A stretch of DNA of 64,000 nucleotides from Zophobihabitans entericus (GTDB lineage Bacteria; Pseudomonadota; Gammaproteobacteria; Enterobacterales; Orbaceae). The DNA lies in NCBI RefSeq assembly GCF_011745665.1, contig NZ_CP050253.1, forward strand, positions 1,401,418 through 1,465,417, read 5' to 3'. A model generated the notes under the pieces. That model ran no database searches, was not told the DNA's origin, and saw only the letters and a list, made by a program, of their open reading frames with translations. Positions 1-9,957 of this stretch are shown one piece after another (the stretch's first letter is position 1; every line of letters begins with the position of its first letter). Position numbers and translations under genes: made by a program.

Positions 1-494
1 ATGAGTCCTCGCAGCTTCAGATGTGGTAACTTAACTATTTCTGCAGCCAGATCCAGCATAGCTTTAGGCTCAATACCAGACTTACTCTCTTCATCGCTGA
101 TATTAATTTGAATCAAGGTATTTAAAGGTGATTTATGCTGTGGTCTTTGTGCATCTAATCTTTGGGCTATTTTCAGGCGGTCAATGGTATGAATCCAGTC
201 AAAGTGTTCTGCAACCAGTTTGGTTTTATTTGACTGTAAAGGGCCGATAAAGTGCCACACGGGCCTTTGAACTAAATCCTGCGACTGGAAATGAATTACT
301 TTTTCTACGCCTTCCTGCACATAGTTTTCACCAAAATGAACTTGTCCTGCGTGCAGAGCCTGCTCGATCATCGTTACAGGTTTTGTCTTGCTGACTGCAA
401 CCAGTGTAATTGTTTTGGGATCTCTGCCGCATTGCTGTGCTGTGGTATCAATCACTTGCCGGATGTGGTTTAAATTATGCTGCACATTATTCAT
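1..494 (-). CDS. yggS: YggS-type pyridoxal-phosphate homeostasis protein (3' end beyond window)
   Basis: YggS/PLPBP proteins are small cytosolic fold-III PLP-binding proteins that keep free pyridoxal phosphate in balance; no enzymatic reaction is firmly known. The reverse strand from 494 reads MNNVQHNLNHIRQ, then the family's lysine segment VAVSKTKP, then HFGENYVQE and WHFIGPLQSNK, then INISDEESKSG. All are hallmark blocks of the N-terminal two thirds. The frame stays open to the window edge, so the C-terminus is missing only because the window ends. Its start codon lies 19 bp from that of the divergent PilT-like gene, an arrangement also seen in E. coli (yggS/yggR). Confidence 0.95.
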   Translation of the reverse strand, partial: MNNVQHNLNHIRQVIDTTAQQCGRDPKTITLVAVSKTKPVTMIEQALHAGQVHFGENYVQEGVEKVIHFQSQDLVQRPVWHFIGPLQSNKTKLVAEHFDWIHTIDRLKIAQRLDAQRPQHKSPLNTLIQINISDEESKSGIEPKAMLDLAAEIVKLPHLKLRGL

Positions 495-513
495 TATTTA
501 TAACTCAATCAAG

Positions 514-1497
514 ATGGAATCAATATTTGCTATCAGTTTAGCGCAAAACGCTTCAGATTTACATTTATCCAGCGGGCAAAGACCTGCTATTCGTGTTAAT
601 GGTCAGTTAATCCATTTAGAGCTTAGTGTTTTGCAACCAGATATTTTAGAACAACAATTATATCAACTCCTTTCTGAGCCACAACTGCAACAGTTAAAAA
701 TCGATAGACAGATTGATTTTGCTTATCATCATGAGCAGTATGGCCGATTTAGAGGGAATATTTTTTATCAGAAAAATGGGATTTCTGCTTCCTTTCGTTT
801 GATTAAACAGACAATACCAACATTAAATAAACTGGGTGCTCCAACTATTTTTACTGAGTTGATTGAAAAGCAGCAGGGGCTTATTTTAATTACTGGTGCC
901 ACAGGAAGTGGTAAATCAACAACTCTGGCTGCATTAATTCAGCATATTAACCAGTCTAAGGCAAAGCATATTATTACGCTTGAAGATCCCATTGAGTTTA
1001 TCTATCCCGCCGGCAAAGCATTAATACAGCAGCGAGAAGTAAATCTCCATATCTATGGGTTTGAAAGTGCACTTAAATCACTGCTAAGACAAGATCCGGA
1101 TATTATTCTACTGGGGGAGCTGCGCAATCAACAAACTATTCAGGCGGCACTGACAGCAGCAGAAACTGGCCACTTAGTTCTGGCAACGTTACATACTAAT
1201 TCAGCTATTCAGTCTATTAATCGTATTGTTGATGTTTTTCCAGGTGAGATGAAGTATTTTGTTAAAGCTCAGCTGGCTGACTGTTTATGTGCTGTTATTA
1301 ATCAAACATTAGTCATGAATACACAAAACACAGGTCGATTTGCTGCTTATGAAGTGCTGATCAATACTCCTGCAGTAAGTCATCTGATTAAAGAGGGTAA
1401 AAACAGCCAAATATTAAGCTTATTACAAACGGGGCAACAATATGGTATGCAAACGATGGAACAGGGGATAAGAAAAGGGCTACAGCAAAATCAGTAA
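514..1497 (+). CDS. PilT/YggR-type twitching-motility ATPase
   Basis: This is a 327-residue hexameric ATPase of the type IV pilus retraction family. Visible motifs in order are the Walker A loop GATGSGKST (about residues 128-136), the Asp box ITLEDPIEF, an atypical Walker B DIILLGELRN (PilT usually has GEMRD), the His box TGHLVLATLHT, and a C-terminal MQTMEQGI resembling the PilT tail. I chose the ATG at 514 because upstream in-frame codons encode no family sequence and lie inside yggS. No pilin or assembly genes are in view. This matches the orphan yggR of E. coli, so a pilus role is family inference rather than context evidence. Confidence 0.9.
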   Translation: MESIFAISLAQNASDLHLSSGQRPAIRVNGQLIHLELSVLQPDILEQQLYQLLSEPQLQQLKIDRQIDFAYHHEQYGRFRGNIFYQKNGISASFRLIKQTIPTLNKLGAPTIFTELIEKQQGLILITGATGSGKSTTLAALIQHINQSKAKHIITLEDPIEFIYPAGKALIQQREVNLHIYGFESALKSLLRQDPDIILLGELRNQQTIQAALTAAETGHLVLATLHTNSAIQSINRIVDVFPGEMKYFVKAQLADCLCAVINQTLVMNTQNTGRFAAYEVLINTPAVSHLIKEGKNSQILSLLQTGQQYGMQTMEQGIRKGLQQNQ

Positions 1498-1582
1498 TAA
1501 AAGATTATTAAATGGCTAAGAATGGGGATTCACTATTAGGGACTTATTAACAGATATTACAATGGTGACTATAAATTACAGG

Positions 1583-1610
1583 CAAAAAAATACCGTCAGA
1601 GCGACGGTAT
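1583..1610 (-). terminator. Rho-independent terminator of the 1636-2052 gene
   Basis: An 8-bp perfect stem (1590-1597 with 1603-1610) has a 5-nt loop and is followed on the minus strand by seven U. It lies 26 nt after the stop codon of the small membrane protein gene. Confidence 0.85.
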
Positions 1611-1635
1611 TATTTCGATAATGACTTATCGTGAC

Positions 1636-2052
1636 TTACAGAATAAAAGTACCAATGATTGCTAATACACCGATTACGATAGCAGCAATACCGAATGCGC
1701 CTTGTAGTGGTTGTAATTTCGCAATAAGTTGTTGACCTTTTTCTTCTGTTTTTGGATTACGTGATAATACGTAAGTGTTGATTAGACCGAAGCCCATGAT
1801 GAAGCCAAGAACCACTTCAACGATAGCAACAACCATCCAAATAATCCAAACCATAGGAGCAATAGTTAGTACTTCGATGTAGATGATACCTTCGATAGTA
1901 CGCCAAATACCTACTAAACATACAATCACACCTAACCAACCTTGGAACGGAACTAGTTTGTCAAGTGTCTCTTTTGCATCTGGTTTTTTAGCTAAGATTA
2001 AAGACGGAGCAGCCGCAATACCAAGTACAATAAGAATGATAATGTATAACAT
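1636..2052 (-). CDS. Small four-helix membrane protein with internal duplication, unknown function
   Basis: This is a 138-residue very hydrophobic protein with about four transmembrane segments (residues roughly 1-20, 38-60, 65-90 and 115-138). I do not recognise a characterised family. The stretch LVPFQGWLGVIV near residue 33 recurs as LQPLQGAFGIAA near residue 112, each ahead of a hydrophobic helix, which suggests duplication of a two-helix unit. The ATG at 2052 is preceded by AAGGAA at a good distance. The gene is monocistronic, with its own terminator downstream and an AT-rich leader upstream. The strong terminator and ribosome-binding site suggest a real, expressed gene. Confidence 0.75.
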   Translation of the reverse strand: MLYIIILIVLGIAAAPSLILAKKPDAKETLDKLVPFQGWLGVIVCLVGIWRTIEGIIYIEVLTIAPMVWIIWMVVAIVEVVLGFIMGFGLINTYVLSRNPKTEEKGQQLIAKLQPLQGAFGIAAIVIGVLAIIGTFIL

Positions 2053-2163
2053 GATGTGATTTCCTTAATTTATTTTTGTTATGTACTATAAAAATAGCCC
2101 GCAAATTATCTTTATTTTTACAAATTAAATCAAGTAATTTTCACATCAATAGTTTTTTAGCTT

Positions 2164-3132
2164 TTATTGATTTAGTTCTTTTTCTGTAAATAAACCATTG
2201 AATAAAGCGGTACTTAGGTATCTTTCACCTGAAGAAGGTAAAATAACCACAATTGTTTTTCCAGCATATTCAGGTAGCTTTGACATACGATCAGCAGCAA
2301 AAACAGCAGCACCGGAAGAAATACCTGCCAGAATACCTTCTTTTTCCATAATCAAACGGGCTGTTTCAATCGCTTCATCGTTTGTTACTTTTTCTACATG
2401 ATCGACCAGACTTAAATCAAGGTTACCCGGAATAAAGCCTGCGCCAATACCTTGAATTTTGTGAGGGCCTGGCTTAATTGGCTCACCAGCAAGGGCTTGA
2501 GAGATCACCGGTGAATCAGTTGGTTCAACTGCAACAGAGACAATATTTTTACCTTTGGTTTTTTTCAGGTAACGGCTCACACCCGTTAAGGTACCACCCG
2601 TCCCCACACCGGCAATAAATATATCAACATTACCATCGGTATCATTCCAGATTTCTGGACCTGTGGTTTTCTCATGAATCTCCGGATTTGCCGGATTGCT
2701 AAATTGTTGCAGGATAATATTATGTTCTGGATCTGCTGCAGCAAGTTCTTCTGCTTTATCTATAGCTCCTTTCATACCAAGAGCTGCTTCAGTTAATACT
2801 AAACCTGCGCCTAATGCTTTAAGTAATTTTCGGCGTTCGATACTCATGCTAGCGGGCATAGTCAGGATGAGTTTATAACCACGAGCTGCCGCAACAGCCG
2901 CCAGAGCAATACCAGTATTACCACTGGTTGGCTCGATTAATGTGACACCTGGTTTTAATAATCCACGTTTTTCCGCATCCCAAATCATATTGGAAGCAAT
3001 ACGACATTTAACGCTAAAACTAGGGTTACGTGATTCAACCTTGGCCAGAATATTGCCATTACCAAAATGTTTTAAACGAACAAGTGGGGTATAACCGATA
3101 GTTTGAGAGTTATCATCAAATATTTTACTCAT
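2164..3132 (-). CDS. cysK: Cysteine synthase A (O-acetylserine sulfhydrylase)
   Basis: CysK makes L-cysteine from O-acetyl-L-serine and sulfide in the cytosol using PLP. The 322-residue protein matches E. coli CysK almost block for block. It has the PLP lysine in [11 protein letters not shown] (about residue 42), the substrate loop [12 protein letters not shown], the phosphate-binding [18 protein letters not shown], and [12 protein letters not shown] near the C-terminus, ending FTEKELNQ. I chose the ATG at 3132 over an ATG 24 nt upstream because AGGAG lies 8 nt before it and the protein then starts MSKIF as in E. coli. It stands alone; no cysteine regulon neighbours or serine acetyltransferase gene are present. 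Confidence 0.97.
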   Translation of the reverse strand: MSKIFDDNSQTIGYTPLVRLKHFGNGNILAKVESRNPSFSVKCRIASNMIWDAEKRGLLKPGVTLIEPTSGNTGIALAAVAAARGYKLILTMPASMSIERRKLLKALGAGLVLTEAALGMKGAIDKAEELAAADPEHNIILQQFSNPANPEIHEKTTGPEIWNDTDGNVDIFIAGVGTGGTLTGVSRYLKKTKGKNIVSVAVEPTDSPVISQALAGEPIKPGPHKIQGIGAGFIPGNLDLSLVDHVEKVTNDEAIETARLIMEKEGILAGISSGAAVFAADRMSKLPEYAGKTIVVILPSSGERYLSTALFNGLFTEKELNQ

Positions 3133-3269
3133 ACAGATTCTCCTAGTCAGAGTCATAAAAGAGGAATTACTACTTATGGTTGCTATTATAAACAGCTTAT
3201 AAAAAGATAACAGGAATGAATTGTTATATTCATATGCTATTTAGCTATATATAAGGTGTGATCAATAGA

Positions 3270-3827
3270 TTAATAACGATTTGTGACAATGTCACTTTCT
3301 AGTTGTCTTTCTAATTTAGCAATGGCTGCATTACAGCGGGTGATGCGGTTTTCAAGCGCTGCCAGCTGAGTTTGAATTTGCTGTTTTTCTGCGTAAGCTC
3401 TGGCTTGCTGTAGTTTTTCTTCTTGTTCTATGCGCATAGTAACAAGTCTTCTTTGGTAATCTAAATAACGGGAATGAACCTGATAAGGTGTTTCGGTATA
3501 AACAGCTTTCGGCTCTTCAAGTCGTAGCTGTTGTGTTGCCAGTTCACGGTGCAGGGCAGCAATCTGATTAACCAGTTTCTCAGCAATATAAGCTACTTTT
3601 TCTGTTTGTTGAGTAGCGACTGTTTCCTTTAGAAAGTCAAAATTTTGCTCAATCTCAGTCAGGTAGTGTGCCAAACTGATTTTATGTGCCGGTTCATGAG
3701 TCGTCAGGAATAATTGTGGATCAAAGCGTGATTCATTCACCTGTTTCCATTTACTCTGACTGAGTTGTTGACCAAGTAAAGCAATTTGCTTCTCAAGCTG
3801 ATGTAACAGATACTCCGCATTTTTCAT
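3270..3827 (-). CDS. priC: Primosomal replication protein N'' (PriC)
   Basis: PriC takes part in PriA-independent replication restart by loading DnaB helicase at stalled forks. The 185-residue protein has the family layout: an N-terminal helical domain with SRFDPQLF (E. coli ARFDRHLF), a central AYIAEKLVNQIAALHRE matching E. coli AWLAEHLAAQLEAIARE, then long basic and acidic coiled-coil-like helices including YQRRLVTM, ending in a Glu/Arg-rich helix. It begins inside the last codons of yfbV (4-nt ATGA overlap), so the two are translationally coupled. No terminator is obvious downstream. Confidence 0.88.
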   Translation of the reverse strand: MKNAEYLLHQLEKQIALLGQQLSQSKWKQVNESRFDPQLFLTTHEPAHKISLAHYLTEIEQNFDFLKETVATQQTEKVAYIAEKLVNQIAALHRELATQQLRLEEPKAVYTETPYQVHSRYLDYQRRLVTMRIEQEEKLQQARAYAEKQQIQTQLAALENRITRCNAAIAKLERQLESDIVTNRY

Positions 3828-4279
3828 GACAGGTGAGCTCCGTTCTGGTCTGAATCATCAAGGTCAAGGTAATCGCCAAGATGAAGTTTAGCTAAATTGA
3901 GTATTCTCATCAGATCCATAAAGTTAGGTTTGGGATTTGATTTACCTAAAACGTGTTTATCAATAAGGCGCTTTTCAAGCATAGCAAACCAATCGACCAG
4001 AGTGAGTGGCAGGGGGGAATTCGCGCGCTTGCCCAACCACAGCATTCCCTGAACCGGTAAACTAAAAGCAAATATGGATGTTAGAAGGGCAATAGCCCAA
4101 TTAGCATTCATGTAATATTGCCAAATAAATAAGATGACAATCGCCGGAGGCATATATCGTTTAGCTAATTGTGTTAAACGAATGATTTTCATTTCGGGGA
4201 AGCTGCTGAGCAATCTTTTGTCATTTGGGCAAACCTGCATATAGCGTTGCCCATCTTTTAATAATTTAATCATGCTCAT
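3824..4279 (-). CDS. yfbV: YfbV (UPF0208/DUF412) inner-membrane protein
   Basis: This is a 151-residue protein with two central transmembrane helices (about residues 45-85). It shares with E. coli YfbV the pattern GQRYMQVCPNDKRL, RYMPPAIVILFIWQY, FAFSLPVQGMLWLGKR and a short cytoplasmic tail ending in acidic residues. YfbV has been implicated in chromosome organisation near the Ter region in E. coli, but its molecular job is unclear. As in enterobacteria it sits next to ackA-pta, here divergent from ackA. Two in-frame ATG codons (4279, 4273) are possible starts; neither has a perfectly spaced ribosome-binding site. Confidence 0.85.
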   Translation of the reverse strand: MSMIKLLKDGQRYMQVCPNDKRLLSSFPEMKIIRLTQLAKRYMPPAIVILFIWQYYMNANWAIALLTSIFAFSLPVQGMLWLGKRANSPLPLTLVDWFAMLEKRLIDKHVLGKSNPKPNFMDLMRILNLAKLHLGDYLDLDDSDQNGAHLS

Positions 4280-4354
4280 TTAATCTTGAAACCTCGACAT
4301 TACCAATTTATTGTCTTAAAATATGCGCACCTTTTATGGAGGTCTTGCGACCTT

Positions 4355-4384
4355 TATTTAATCACAAATATATAAATTTATCAT
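4355..4384 (+). promoter_or_regulatory. Candidate sigma-70 promoter of ackA
   Basis: TTGCGA at 4355 is followed after 18 nt by TATATA at 4379, about 85 nt upstream of the ackA start. The boxes resemble sigma-70 consensus, but AT-rich sequence gives many chance matches. Confidence 0.35.
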
Positions 4385-4469
4385 TAGTCATCTGATGATT
4401 GTTCATATTCATCAATATGTTCTTATTGGTGTATTGTCGTTTTATTTAAAAAATAGGGATCACATCACT

Positions 4470-5672
4470 ATGTCGAGTAATCTTATTCTCGTTCTTAACT
4501 GTGGTAGCTCTTCACTAAAATTTGCAATTCTTGATGCTGTAAATGGTGATGAGTACATATCTGGCCTTGCTGAATGTTTCAACCTACCTGATGCACGTAT
4601 TAAGTGGAAAGTAGATGGTAATAAATCTGAAGCAGACTTAGGTGCAGGCGCTGCGCATAGCGAAGCACTACAATATATCGTTGGTAAAATTCTGTCTCAA
4701 AAACCAGAATTACTTGCTAACTTAAAAGCAATTGGTCACCGTATTGTTCATGGTGGTGAGAAGTATACTCAATCAGTTGTGATTGATGACACTGTACTAA
4801 AAGGTATTGAAGATGCAGCTGCGTTTGCTCCTTTACATAACCCGGCGCATTTAATTGGTATTCGTGAAGCCTATAAAGCATTCCCACATTTAAAAAATAA
4901 AAATGTGGCTGTGTTTGATACTGCATTCCATACCACTATGCCAAAAGAAGCATATTTATATGCTATCCCTTATAACCTATATAAAGAGCATGGTATTCGT
5001 CGTTACGGTGCTCATGGTACAAGTCATTTCTATGTTAGCCGTGAAGCGGCAAAAATGCTTAACAAACCTGTTGATGAGCTGAACGTTATCACTTGTCACT
5101 TAGGTAATGGCGCATCAATTACTGCAATTAAAAACGGTAAATGTGTTGAAACTTCAATGGGCTTAACACCTCTTGAAGGACTAGTGATGGGAACTCGTTC
5201 TGGTGATATTGATCCAGCAATTATGTTCTTCTTACACGACAATTTAAAAATGTCTGTTGCTGATATTAATAACTTACTAAACAAAAAATCAGGTTTGCTT
5301 GGTTTAACAGAAGTAAGCAGTGATTGCCGTTATGTTGAAGACAACTACGGTAAAAACGAAGGTGCAACTAATGCATTTGATGTTTTCGTTCACCGTTTAG
5401 TGAAATACATTGGTGGTTACAGTATGTTACTTGATGGTCGTTTAGATGCGATTATCTTTACTGGTGGTATCGGTGAAAACTCAGAAGGTGTTCGTCGTAG
5501 TGTGATGGAAAAACTAAGTATCCTTGGTTTTGAACTTGATCAAGAACGTAACCTTGCTGCTCGTTTTGGTAAAGCTGGTGCAATCAATAAAGAAGGTTCA
5601 CGCCTTGCACTTGTGATCCCAACTAACGAAGAACTTGTCATTGCGCAAGATACAAATCGCTTAACAGCATAA
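4470..5672 (+). CDS. ackA: Acetate kinase
   Basis: AckA converts acetyl phosphate and ADP to acetate and ATP, the energy-yielding step of acetate fermentation. The 400-residue ASKHA-fold protein shows the start [13 protein letters not shown], the first signature [10 protein letters not shown], catalytic-site [19 protein letters not shown], the second signature HLGNGASI, and GMGTRSGD-type TRSGDIDPA. The C-terminal FTGGIGENS binds the nucleotide. The ATG at 4470 gives the family start [12 protein letters not shown]; upstream in-frame codons encode nothing conserved. Pta follows after 49 bp with an intervening terminator-like hairpin. Confidence 0.97.
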   Translation: MSSNLILVLNCGSSSLKFAILDAVNGDEYISGLAECFNLPDARIKWKVDGNKSEADLGAGAAHSEALQYIVGKILSQKPELLANLKAIGHRIVHGGEKYTQSVVIDDTVLKGIEDAAAFAPLHNPAHLIGIREAYKAFPHLKNKNVAVFDTAFHTTMPKEAYLYAIPYNLYKEHGIRRYGAHGTSHFYVSREAAKMLNKPVDELNVITCHLGNGASITAIKNGKCVETSMGLTPLEGLVMGTRSGDIDPAIMFFLHDNLKMSVADINNLLNKKSGLLGLTEVSSDCRYVEDNYGKNEGATNAFDVFVHRLVKYIGGYSMLLDGRLDAIIFTGGIGENSEGVRRSVMEKLSILGFELDQERNLAARFGKAGAINKEGSRLALVIPTNEELVIAQDTNRLTA

Positions 5673-5678
5673 TCATCT

Positions 5679-5704
5679 AACCGCCGGATAACGGCGGTTT
5701 TTTT
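5679..5704 (+). terminator. Terminator/attenuator between ackA and pta
   Basis: The stem AACCGCCG / CGGCGGTT (5679-5686 with 5692-5699) has a 5-nt loop and is followed by a run of seven T. It lies directly after the ackA stop and 17 nt before the pta start codon. It would lower pta transcription relative to ackA or give a processed 3' end for ackA mRNA. Confidence 0.75.
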
Positions 5705-5721
5705 ATTAGAGAGGTATTACC

Positions 5722-7857
5722 GTGTCTCGTACAATTATGTTAATTCCAACCGGAACAAATGTCGGTTTAACTGGTGTTAGTTTAGGTGTAATTCGCGCAA
5801 TGGAGCGTCAGGGGGTTAAATTAAGCGTATTTAAACCTGTTGCTCAGCCACGTGCTGGTGGCGATACGCCAGACCAAACCACATCAATTATTCGTGCTAA
5901 CTCAACAATTTCAACTGCTGAACCACTAAAAATGAGTCATGTTGAGTCACTGCTTAGCTCAAACCAACAAGACGTTTTAATGGAGCAAGTGGTTGCTCTT
6001 TATGCTGAAAATACTAAAGATGCAGATGTCATTTTAGTTGAAGGTATCGTACCAACTAACGGCTATCCGTTTGCTAACCAACTTAACTTTGATATCGCTA
6101 AAACTTTAGGTGCAGAGATTATTTTTGTAATGTCGATGGGCCGTGATTCAGCAGAGCAACTAAAAGAGCGTATTGAAATCGCACGCTCTAACTTTGGTGG
6201 CACTAAAAACGAAAAAATCATTGGTGTACTGGTTAATAAAGTTAATGCTCCAATTGATGAACAAGGTCTTGCCCGTCCGGATATCGCTGAAATTTACCAC
6301 ACGCCAACGTTTGATGGTAAAAAAGTCACTATCGAAGATTTAAGAAAAGTCAGTCCGCTGCCAGTACTTGGTTGTATTCCATGGAATATCGATTTAAGTG
6401 CCAGCCGTGCCATTGATATTGCTAAACATCTGAATGCAAAAATTGTGAACGAAGGGGCAATTAAGTCACGTCGTATCAAACATGTTTCATTCTGTGCGCG
6501 TAATATCCCAAATATGCTTTCTCATCTTCAAGCCAATGCGCTGCTTGTAACTTCTGCTGATCGTGCTGATATTCTGGTTTCTGCTTCACTTTCAGTCATG
6601 AATGGTGTTGAGATTGGTGCTATTTTATTAACCGGCGGTTATGAAATCGATCCGGGTGTAAAAAAATTATGTCAACAAGCGTTTGATACAGGTTTACCAG
6701 TATTTACTGTTGATACTAATACATGGCAAACATCGATCAATCTGCAAAATTTCAATTTAGAAGTTCCGGTTGATGACCATGAACGTATTGAAGAAGTGCA
6801 AAACTTTATGGCGGATAATATCGATTCAGCCTGGGTGAAATCATTAACTGAAGTAGTTTCATCTGCACGTCGTTTATCTCCACCAGCGTTCCGTTACCAG
6901 TTAACTGAACTAGCACGTAAAGCCGGTAAAACGATTGTTCTGCCTGAAGGCGATGAACCACGCACAATTAAAGCTGCAATGATTTGTGCTGAACGCGGTA
7001 TTGCTAAATGTATTCTGCTTGGTAATCCTGATGAAGTACGTCGCGTGGCAACGTCTCAAGGCGTAACACTTGGTGCAGGGATTGAAATTATGGATCCTGA
7101 GCAAGTTCGCGAAAAATATGTTCCTCGTTTAGTTGAGCTACGTAAAAACAAAGGTATGACTGATGTTATTGCGCGTGAACAACTGGCGGATAACGTAGTA
7201 CTTGGTACAATGATGCTGGAAAATGGTGATGTTGATGGTTTAGTGTCAGGTGCAGTGCACACAACGGCTAATACTATTCGTCCACCGTTACAAATCATCA
7301 AAACAGCACCAAATAGCTCACTTGTATCATCAGTCTTCTTTATGCTTATGCCTGAACAGGTTTATATTTATGGTGACTGTGCGATCAATCCAGATCCAAA
7401 TGCACAAGAGCTTGCTGAAATTGCTATTCAATCTGCTGATACTGCAATTGCTTTTGGTATTGAACCTCGTGTTGCTATGATCTCTTACTCAACAGGTAAC
7501 TCTGGTCAGGGGGCTGATGTTGAAAAAGTGAAAGAAGCAACGCGTATTGCACAAGAAAAACGTCCAGATCTGATGATCGATGGTCCTTTGCAATACGATG
7601 CGGCGGTTATGCCTGATGTTGCTAAATCTAAGGCACCTAATTCACAAGTTGCTGGTAAAGCCACTGTGTTTATTTTCCCGGATTTAAATACAGGTAATAC
7701 TACATATAAAGCGGTGCAACGTTCTGCTGATTTAGTGTCAATTGGTCCAATGCTACAAGGTATGCGTAAACCAGTTAACGACTTGTCACGTGGTGCATTA
7801 GTTGACGATATCGTTTATACTATCGCATTAACAGCAATTCAGGCGACACAACAATAA
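5722..7857 (+). CDS. pta: Phosphate acetyltransferase, long form
   Basis: Pta interconverts acetyl-CoA and acetyl phosphate, feeding AckA. The 711-residue protein is the long enterobacterial form (E. coli 714). It has an N-terminal P-loop-like BioD/CobQ domain ([14 protein letters not shown] at about residues 7-20), a central DRTGG domain around [13 protein letters not shown], and a C-terminal catalytic PTA/PTB domain from about residue 395 ([41 protein letters not shown]). The start is GTG at 5722, with GAGG 8 nt upstream. The ackA-pta order matches enterobacteria. A strong hairpin follows the stop. Confidence 0.97.
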   Translation: MSRTIMLIPTGTNVGLTGVSLGVIRAMERQGVKLSVFKPVAQPRAGGDTPDQTTSIIRANSTISTAEPLKMSHVESLLSSNQQDVLMEQVVALYAENTKDADVILVEGIVPTNGYPFANQLNFDIAKTLGAEIIFVMSMGRDSAEQLKERIEIARSNFGGTKNEKIIGVLVNKVNAPIDEQGLARPDIAEIYHTPTFDGKKVTIEDLRKVSPLPVLGCIPWNIDLSASRAIDIAKHLNAKIVNEGAIKSRRIKHVSFCARNIPNMLSHLQANALLVTSADRADILVSASLSVMNGVEIGAILLTGGYEIDPGVKKLCQQAFDTGLPVFTVDTNTWQTSINLQNFNLEVPVDDHERIEEVQNFMADNIDSAWVKSLTEVVSSARRLSPPAFRYQLTELARKAGKTIVLPEGDEPRTIKAAMICAERGIAKCILLGNPDEVRRVATSQGVTLGAGIEIMDPEQVREKYVPRLVELRKNKGMTDVIAREQLADNVVLGTMMLENGDVDGLVSGAVHTTANTIRPPLQIIKTAPNSSLVSSVFFMLMPEQVYIYGDCAINPDPNAQELAEIAIQSADTAIAFGIEPRVAMISYSTGNSGQGADVEKVKEATRIAQEKRPDLMIDGPLQYDAAVMPDVAKSKAPNSQVAGKATVFIFPDLNTGNTTYKAVQRSADLVSIGPMLQGMRKPVNDLSRGALVDDIVYTIALTAIQATQQ

Positions 7858-7890
7858 GTGTTTGAACTGAATTGATTTAAACGTAATAAC

Positions 7891-7932
7891 AATATGAGGT
7901 GATTCTTATCACCTCATATTTCTTGTTTTTTG
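7891..7932 (+). terminator. Terminator after pta
   Basis: A 12-bp perfect stem (7891-7902 with 7909-7920) with a 6-nt loop is followed by a T-rich tract (TCTTGTTTTTT). It lies 33 nt after the pta stop codon. Confidence 0.8.
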
Positions 7933-8087
7933 TATTTACTTATGTTTTATAATTGTTTCTTTGTGCTCTTTGTTATTAAGGGAATAATGATAAAATATAA
8001 AAAAAACTGCAATAAAATCAATAACTTATGTTTTTGATGTTTATTTTCAGATTTATCTTAGTCACTGTCATCATGGGAACACGATTA

Positions 8088-9671
8088 ATGAAAAAAGACA
8101 TCCACCAACAGCGTATTTTAATCCTCGATTTTGGATCACAAGTTTCGCAGCTTATTGCACGTCGTGTGCGTGAGATTGGCGTTTACTGTGAACTATGGCC
8201 ATGGGACGTATCAGAAGAGAAAATCAAACAGTTCAATCCTAAAGGGATTATTCTTTCAGGTAGCCCGGAAAGTACCACTGAAGCAAATAGTCCAAGAGCA
8301 CCAGAATACGTATTTAATGCAGGTATTCCGGTACTTGGAATTTGCTATGGTATGCAAACGATGGCGCTGCAAGTGGGCAAGGGTGGAAAGGTTGCCGGCT
8401 CAGACCAGCGTGAATTTGGTTACGCTAAAGTTGATATCGTCGCTTCATCAAAACTAACCGATGGTATTTTTGATAGTAAAAATGCCGCGGGTCATAATGA
8501 ACTTGATGTCTGGATGAGTCATGGCGATAAAGTGTCAGCGATTCCAGATAACTTTGTGACTGTAGGGCGTACAGAAACGTGTCCTTTTGCCATTATGGCC
8601 AATGATGAAAAACGTTTTTACGGCGTACAGTTCCACCCGGAAGTGACTCATACAGTCAAGGGTGCAGAGCTATTACAACGCTTTACCATTGATATCTGTG
8701 GTTGTGAGAAGCTGTGGACTCCGTCATCTATCATTGAAGATGCTATTGAACGTATCAAAAAGCAAGTTGGTAAAGATAAAGTATTACTTGGTCTGTCAGG
8801 TGGCGTGGATTCATCTGTTACCGCTTTACTGCTACACAGAGCGATTGGTGATCAGTTAACGTGTGTGTTTGTTGACCACGGTTTACTGCGTTTAAATGAA
8901 GCACAGCAAGTAATGGATATGTTTGGTAATCGCTTTGGTTTAAATATCATTGCGGTAGAAGCAGAAGATCGTTTCTTATCTGAACTGAAAGGTGTTACTG
9001 ATCCGGAAGCGAAACGTAAAACCATCGGTCGTGTATTTATTGAAGTTTTTGACGAAGAAGCCTTCAAAATTAAAGATGTGAACTGGTTAGCACAAGGTAC
9101 GATTTACCCGGATGTTATCGAATCAGCAGCGACAGAGACAGGTAAAGCACATGTCATTAAATCTCACCATAATGTGGGTGGTTTACCGGAAGAGATGAAA
9201 ATGGGGCTGGTTGAACCACTACGCGAACTATTTAAAGATGAAGTACGTAAAATTGGTTTAGAGCTTGGACTGCCATATGAAATGCTTTATCGTCACCCAT
9301 TCCCGGGTCCGGGTCTTGGTGTTCGTGTACTGGGCGAAGTGAAGAAAGAGTATTGTGATTTACTGCGTAAAGCCGATGCTATCTTTATTGAAGAGCTGTA
9401 CAAAGCAGACCTTTATCATAAAGTCAGTCAGGCGTTTACGGTATTCTTACCAGTTCGTTCTGTTGGTGTTATGGGAGATGGGCGTAAATATGACTGGGTC
9501 GTTTCACTACGTGCTGTTGAAACAGTAGACTTTATGACGGCTCACTGGGCGCATTTACCTTATGATTTCTTAGGTCGTGTTTCTAACCGAATCATCAATG
9601 AAGTCAATGGTATCTCTCGCGTGGTTTATGATATTAGCGGCAAGCCTCCAGCGACTATTGAGTGGGAATAA
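8088..9671 (+). CDS. guaA: GMP synthase (glutamine-hydrolysing)
   Basis: GuaA aminates XMP to GMP using glutamine and ATP, the last step of guanine nucleotide synthesis. At 527 residues (E. coli 525) it has a class I amidotransferase domain with catalytic Cys86 in GICYGMQTM and the His/Glu pair in [10 protein letters not shown]. Next comes the ATP-pyrophosphatase loop GLSGGVDSS, then the C-terminal dimerisation domain ending KPPATIEWE exactly as in E. coli. I prefer the ATG at 8088; in-frame ATG codons at 8028 and 8073 add residues with no counterpart. guaB, usually just upstream, is absent here, so guaA is transcribed alone. Confidence 0.96.
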   Translation: MKKDIHQQRILILDFGSQVSQLIARRVREIGVYCELWPWDVSEEKIKQFNPKGIILSGSPESTTEANSPRAPEYVFNAGIPVLGICYGMQTMALQVGKGGKVAGSDQREFGYAKVDIVASSKLTDGIFDSKNAAGHNELDVWMSHGDKVSAIPDNFVTVGRTETCPFAIMANDEKRFYGVQFHPEVTHTVKGAELLQRFTIDICGCEKLWTPSSIIEDAIERIKKQVGKDKVLLGLSGGVDSSVTALLLHRAIGDQLTCVFVDHGLLRLNEAQQVMDMFGNRFGLNIIAVEAEDRFLSELKGVTDPEAKRKTIGRVFIEVFDEEAFKIKDVNWLAQGTIYPDVIESAATETGKAHVIKSHHNVGGLPEEMKMGLVEPLRELFKDEVRKIGLELGLPYEMLYRHPFPGPGLGVRVLGEVKKEYCDLLRKADAIFIEELYKADLYHKVSQAFTVFLPVRSVGVMGDGRKYDWVVSLRAVETVDFMTAHWAHLPYDFLGRVSNRIINEVNGISRVVYDISGKPPATIEWE

Positions 9672-9703
9672 CTTCGTAATATTCCGGTAAGTACAAAAAG
9701 CTT

Positions 9704-9742
9704 AAAAAGCCAGTTTTATCATCATGATAGCTGGCTTTTTTG
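9704..9742 (+). terminator. Terminator after guaA
   Basis: The stem AAAAAGCCAG / CTGGCTTTTT (9704-9713 with 9731-9740) encloses a 17-nt loop and ends in a T run. It lies 33 nt past the guaA stop. Confidence 0.8.
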
Positions 9743-9957
9743 CTCGCTAAAATACAAGGGTATTCAGAAGAAGATTGTTCTGTCTGAAACAAAGATTAAG
9801 CCGCTACAACTAAAAGAAAATATGTAAGATTACAACCTGTGATAGGCTATATTATGGCTCCTAAAACAGGGTTGGTTGATATATTACTTATCGTTATACT
9901 TTTATTCTGCCATACTTATTTTTACCTAAAATTTTATCATCTCTCGGAATTTGATTT

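Noticed and set aside
388..513. Longer N-terminus for the PilT-like protein starting at ATG 388
   Set aside because: The added residues lie antisense within yggS and match no PilT sequence; the family-like start is at 514.
2198..2401. Plus-strand open frame antisense to cysK
   Set aside because: It is a shadow of a strongly conserved gene, with no ribosome-binding site or recognisable protein.
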